DNA of 5,892 bases from Acidimicrobiales bacterium (GTDB lineage Bacteria; Actinomycetota; Acidimicrobiia; Acidimicrobiales; CADCSY01). Position 1 is the first letter of the stretch; every line of letters begins with the position of its first letter. The notes beneath the pieces are model-generated. The model did no database searches. It saw only the letters and a program-made list of their open reading frames with translations, and was not told the DNA's origin. The translations under genes were made by a program, and so were the position numbers. Location: positions 1-5,892 of the forward strand of contig JAUJLZ010000132.1 in assembly GCA_030447125.1 (NCBI GenBank), given 5' to 3'. Below are positions 3,995 to 5,892 of this stretch, in pieces.

Positions 3995-5646
3995 GCGGCC
4001 ACGGCCTGGGCCACTCCAACTCGGAGGGCGAACGAGGTAGCGTCCTCGTCTTCGCCGCCGTGGGCATCGTCATCGCCGTCCTGGCCGCAGCCATGGCCAT
4101 CGACGTCGGTTCAGCCATCTGGCGCAAGCGCGACCTGCAGGTGGTGGCGGACCTGGCCGCCACCGACACAGCCCAGCAGTTGGCCATCCAGGCCGGCGGC
4201 CCGACCCAGGCGGCCGCCAACCAGCTGGCCCAAGAGAGCGCCGACCGCAACGGCTACGCCACCACCGCCGCCGGCTACATGCCCTTGCTGGTCGAGCTGG
4301 GCAGCTTCGACCCTGCCGGCGGCTTCACGCTGAGCGCTCCGGCGACGGCGAACGCCGTCCGGGTGACGACCGAGCGCCTCGTAGACCATATCTTCGTCCC
4401 CGGCGGCACCACCGTCCGCGCCCAGGCCGTCGCCACCTTCGACAACGCGCCCGTCGCAAGCTTCGACATCGGATCCAAGCTGGCCTCTCTGACCCCCCAG
4501 GCACCGGCGGCGCTGAACCCGCTGCTTTCGCGCCTGTTCGCCACCAGCTCACCGATCAACCTCGACCTGGTCGGCTATCAGGGCTTGGCAGTCGCCTCGG
4601 TGACGTTCAGGCAGATCGCCAACGCCGACGCCACGCTCGGTAGCCCTGACCAACTGCTCGCCAGCACCGTGAGCCTGCGGAAGCTGGGGCAGGCCACCGC
4701 GACCGCGCTGGACAGCAAGGGGGACCCGGCGTCGGTAGAGGCGGCGACAAGGCTGCGGACCTTCGCTGCCACCATCGACCCGAACCTGTTTGTGGCCGTC
4801 GACGACCTCGTCCGCATCGAACAGCCCGGCCAGGCGGCAGCAGCAGACGCTCAGTTCAACGTGTTCAACCTCCTCACCGGTGCTGCGCTGCTCGCCAACG
4901 GCACCAACACCATCTCCGTGCCGAGCTTGACGCTCGGAATCCCCGGGCTCACGCAATCCAATCTGGAGCTGTCGGTGGTTCAAGCCCCTCAATTCGCCGT
5001 CGGCCCTGCCCAGCTCGGAGCCGACGGCCAGTGGGTGACGCAAGCCCGGACCGCGCAAGTCGAGCTGAGACTCAACACCAACATCCATGGGGAGAAACTC
5101 AGCCTGCTGGGACTGGTGGAGCTGGAGGTCGACCTCAGCCTGCCCATCGTCGTCGAGACAGCCAAGGCGACCGGGTCGCTCACCGACATTCGCTGTGCGG
5201 TCCCCGAGAGCGCCAGTGAGATCGACATCCTGGTGGACCGTTCGGCGTCCGAGGCCCGGTCGTCCTATCAGGCGAAGGTCACCGAGCACGGCGTGCTCGC
5301 CAGCACCACCGTCAGCTCGGCAAGCGACACGGCAACCTTCCAGATCCCTGCCGGCTCGGAGACGCTGACCTTCCTTGGCCCCCACGACGGTTCTGACGTC
5401 CAGAGCAGTGGAGGCACCTCGATCGGCCTGGCCACCGAACTGGCCATCGACATCGGGGCCGAGCTCGACCTTCTCGGCCTCCTCTCGGTCGACGTCTTCA
5501 ACGATCTCGTGGTCGACGTGACCGAGGGCATCGACACCAACATCCTCGTTCCGATCCTCGACGCTCTGGGGCTCTCGATCGGCAGTGCCGACGTCCGCAC
5601 CCTCGGGGTCGACTGCGCCAACATCGAGGCCAAGCTGGTCCGGTAG
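3991..5646 (+). CDS. TadG-like pilus assembly protein
   Basis: This 551-residue protein is TadG-like: a short cytoplasmic N-terminus, GERGSVLVFAAVG (13-25), one membrane segment (17-38), then AIDVGSAIWRKRDLQVVADLAA (36-57), the conserved stretch after the membrane helix in TadG proteins. The rest is a long external region rich in Ala, Thr, Ser and strand-forming segments such as VELEVDLSLPIVV (376-388) and DIGAELDLLGLLSVDV (487-502). C402 (DIRC) and C542 (VDCANIEAKLV), the only cysteines, may form a disulphide. The tail LGLSIGSADVRTLGVDC is typical of long actinobacterial TadG-like proteins. Unlike TadE it has F rather than E five residues after the Gly, so prepilin-peptidase processing is doubtful. 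No clear von Willebrand A domain is present, although many TadG proteins have one. The start overlaps the tadE stop (ATGA) without a strong ribosome binding site, implying coupled translation. The probable role is envelope anchoring or assembly of Tad structures. Confidence 0.82.
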   Translation: MSGHGLGHSNSEGERGSVLVFAAVGIVIAVLAAAMAIDVGSAIWRKRDLQVVADLAATDTAQQLAIQAGGPTQAAANQLAQESADRNGYATTAAGYMPLLVELGSFDPAGGFTLSAPATANAVRVTTERLVDHIFVPGGTTVRAQAVATFDNAPVASFDIGSKLASLTPQAPAALNPLLSRLFATSSPINLDLVGYQGLAVASVTFRQIANADATLGSPDQLLASTVSLRKLGQATATALDSKGDPASVEAATRLRTFAATIDPNLFVAVDDLVRIEQPGQAAAADAQFNVFNLLTGAALLANGTNTISVPSLTLGIPGLTQSNLELSVVQAPQFAVGPAQLGADGQWVTQARTAQVELRLNTNIHGEKLSLLGLVELEVDLSLPIVVETAKATGSLTDIRCAVPESASEIDILVDRSASEARSSYQAKVTEHGVLASTTVSSASDTATFQIPAGSETLTFLGPHDGSDVQSSGGTSIGLATELAIDIGAELDLLGLLSVDVFNDLVVDVTEGIDTNILVPILDALGLSIGSADVRTLGVDCANIEAKLVR

Positions 5647-5658
5647 CTACTACCGGAC
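5638..5658. terminator. 9-bp hairpin spanning the tadG stop codon, possible bidirectional terminator
   Basis: GTCCGGTAG (5638-5646) and CTACCGGAC (5650-5658) are perfect reverse complements around a 3-nt loop. The TAG stop codon of the TadG-like gene (5644-5646) ends the 5' arm. The hairpin lies at the head of the 62-bp gap to the convergent malate dehydrogenase gene, so it could end transcripts from both sides. Neither side carries a T-run. The core GTAGCTAC is itself palindromic, so slightly shifted folds are possible. Confidence 0.5.
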
Positions 5659-5708
5659 GAACGGCTCCCCCACGGGCAGGGTGAAGCCCGGCGCTGGGAC
5701 AGCGTCGC

Positions 5709-5892
5709 TCAGCCCAGCAGGCCCATCCGGGCCACCGCATCTCGCTCCTCCGCCAGCTCGGCGGCCGAGGCATCGATGCGGGTCCGGGAGAAGCCGCCGA
5801 TCTCCAGGCCGTCCACCACCCGCCACTCGCCGGCTGAGCACGTCACCGGGAAGGACGACACCAGTCCCTCGGGCACGCCGTAGGAGCCGTCG
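5709..5892 (-). CDS. mdh: Malate dehydrogenase, C-terminal part
   Basis: The last 60 residues of an NAD-type malate dehydrogenase, which interconverts malate and oxaloacetate in the citric acid cycle, are encoded on the minus strand; the rest lies beyond the window edge. The visible part begins [19 protein letters not shown], a hallmark of the LDH-like MDH group found in actinobacteria. It continues [16 protein letters not shown] and ends in the helix [18 protein letters not shown] before the TGA whose complement is at 5709-5711. Catalytic and cofactor-binding residues lie in the missing part and cannot be checked. The frame shows no break. It converges on the TadG-like gene and is probably unrelated to it. 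Assignment to MDH rather than lactate dehydrogenase rests on the PEGL-SSFP and LEI-FSR-RID pattern, and I am fairly sure of it. Confidence 0.9.
   Translation of the reverse strand, partial: DGSYGVPEGLVSSFPVTCSAGEWRVVDGLEIGGFSRTRIDASAAELAEERDAVARMGLLG

Noticed and set aside
5236..5250. DRSAS (residues 416-420) in the TadG-like protein as a von Willebrand A metal site (DxSxS)
   Set aside because: The short match lacks the surrounding vWA pattern and the later Thr and Asp motifs, and it sits within strand-rich sequence between two cysteines. It is probably chance.

Overview
This is a high-GC window with GC-rich third codon positions. The gene content fits an actinomycetote, most likely of the class Acidimicrobiia: an SCP2-domain protein, a DUF7064-like protein, a TadE/TadG pair and an NAD malate dehydrogenase with an actinobacterial-type C-terminus. 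The class assignment is inferred from protein-family resemblance, because the window holds no marker gene.

Layout: (1) Positions 3-71 hold the last 22 codons of an unrecognised plus-strand gene. (2) Positions 72-219 are an intergenic leader with an A/T-rich 8-bp hairpin, a possible sigma-70-type promoter, and a perfect 10-bp inverted repeat whose 3' arm covers the ribosome binding site of the next gene. A small overlapping reading frame (147-293) runs through this repeat. (3) Positions 220-1995 encode a membrane-anchored protein with a His-rich linker, a glycosidase-like TIM-barrel domain and a C-terminal peptidoglycan-binding domain. (4) It converges, across 46 bp of tandem repeat, on a minus-strand DUF7064-like gene (2042-2893). 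(5) That gene is divergent, by only 16 bp, from a plus-strand SCP2-domain gene (2910-3335). (6) Positions 3336-3481 hold two hairpins after the SCP2 gene, then a strong match to a sigma-28/WhiG-type promoter, then a leader hairpin. (7) Positions 3482-5646 are a two-gene operon, TadE-like then TadG-like, with ATGA stop/start overlap. (8) A 9-bp hairpin that includes the TadG stop codon separates this operon from the convergent 3' end of malate dehydrogenase (5709-5892, minus strand).

Functionally the window is mixed. Two parts concern the cell surface: the wall-binding protein and the Tad pseudopilins, which appear here without TadA/B/C, Flp or secretin genes. Two genes (SCP2 and DUF7064-like) may act on lipids or hydrophobic ligands. 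One gene is central metabolism. The most interesting signals are regulatory: the ribosome-binding-site-masking hairpin with its overlapping upstream frame, and the motility-type promoter in front of the orphan tadE-tadG pair. I see no mobile element, CRISPR array, tRNA or rRNA.
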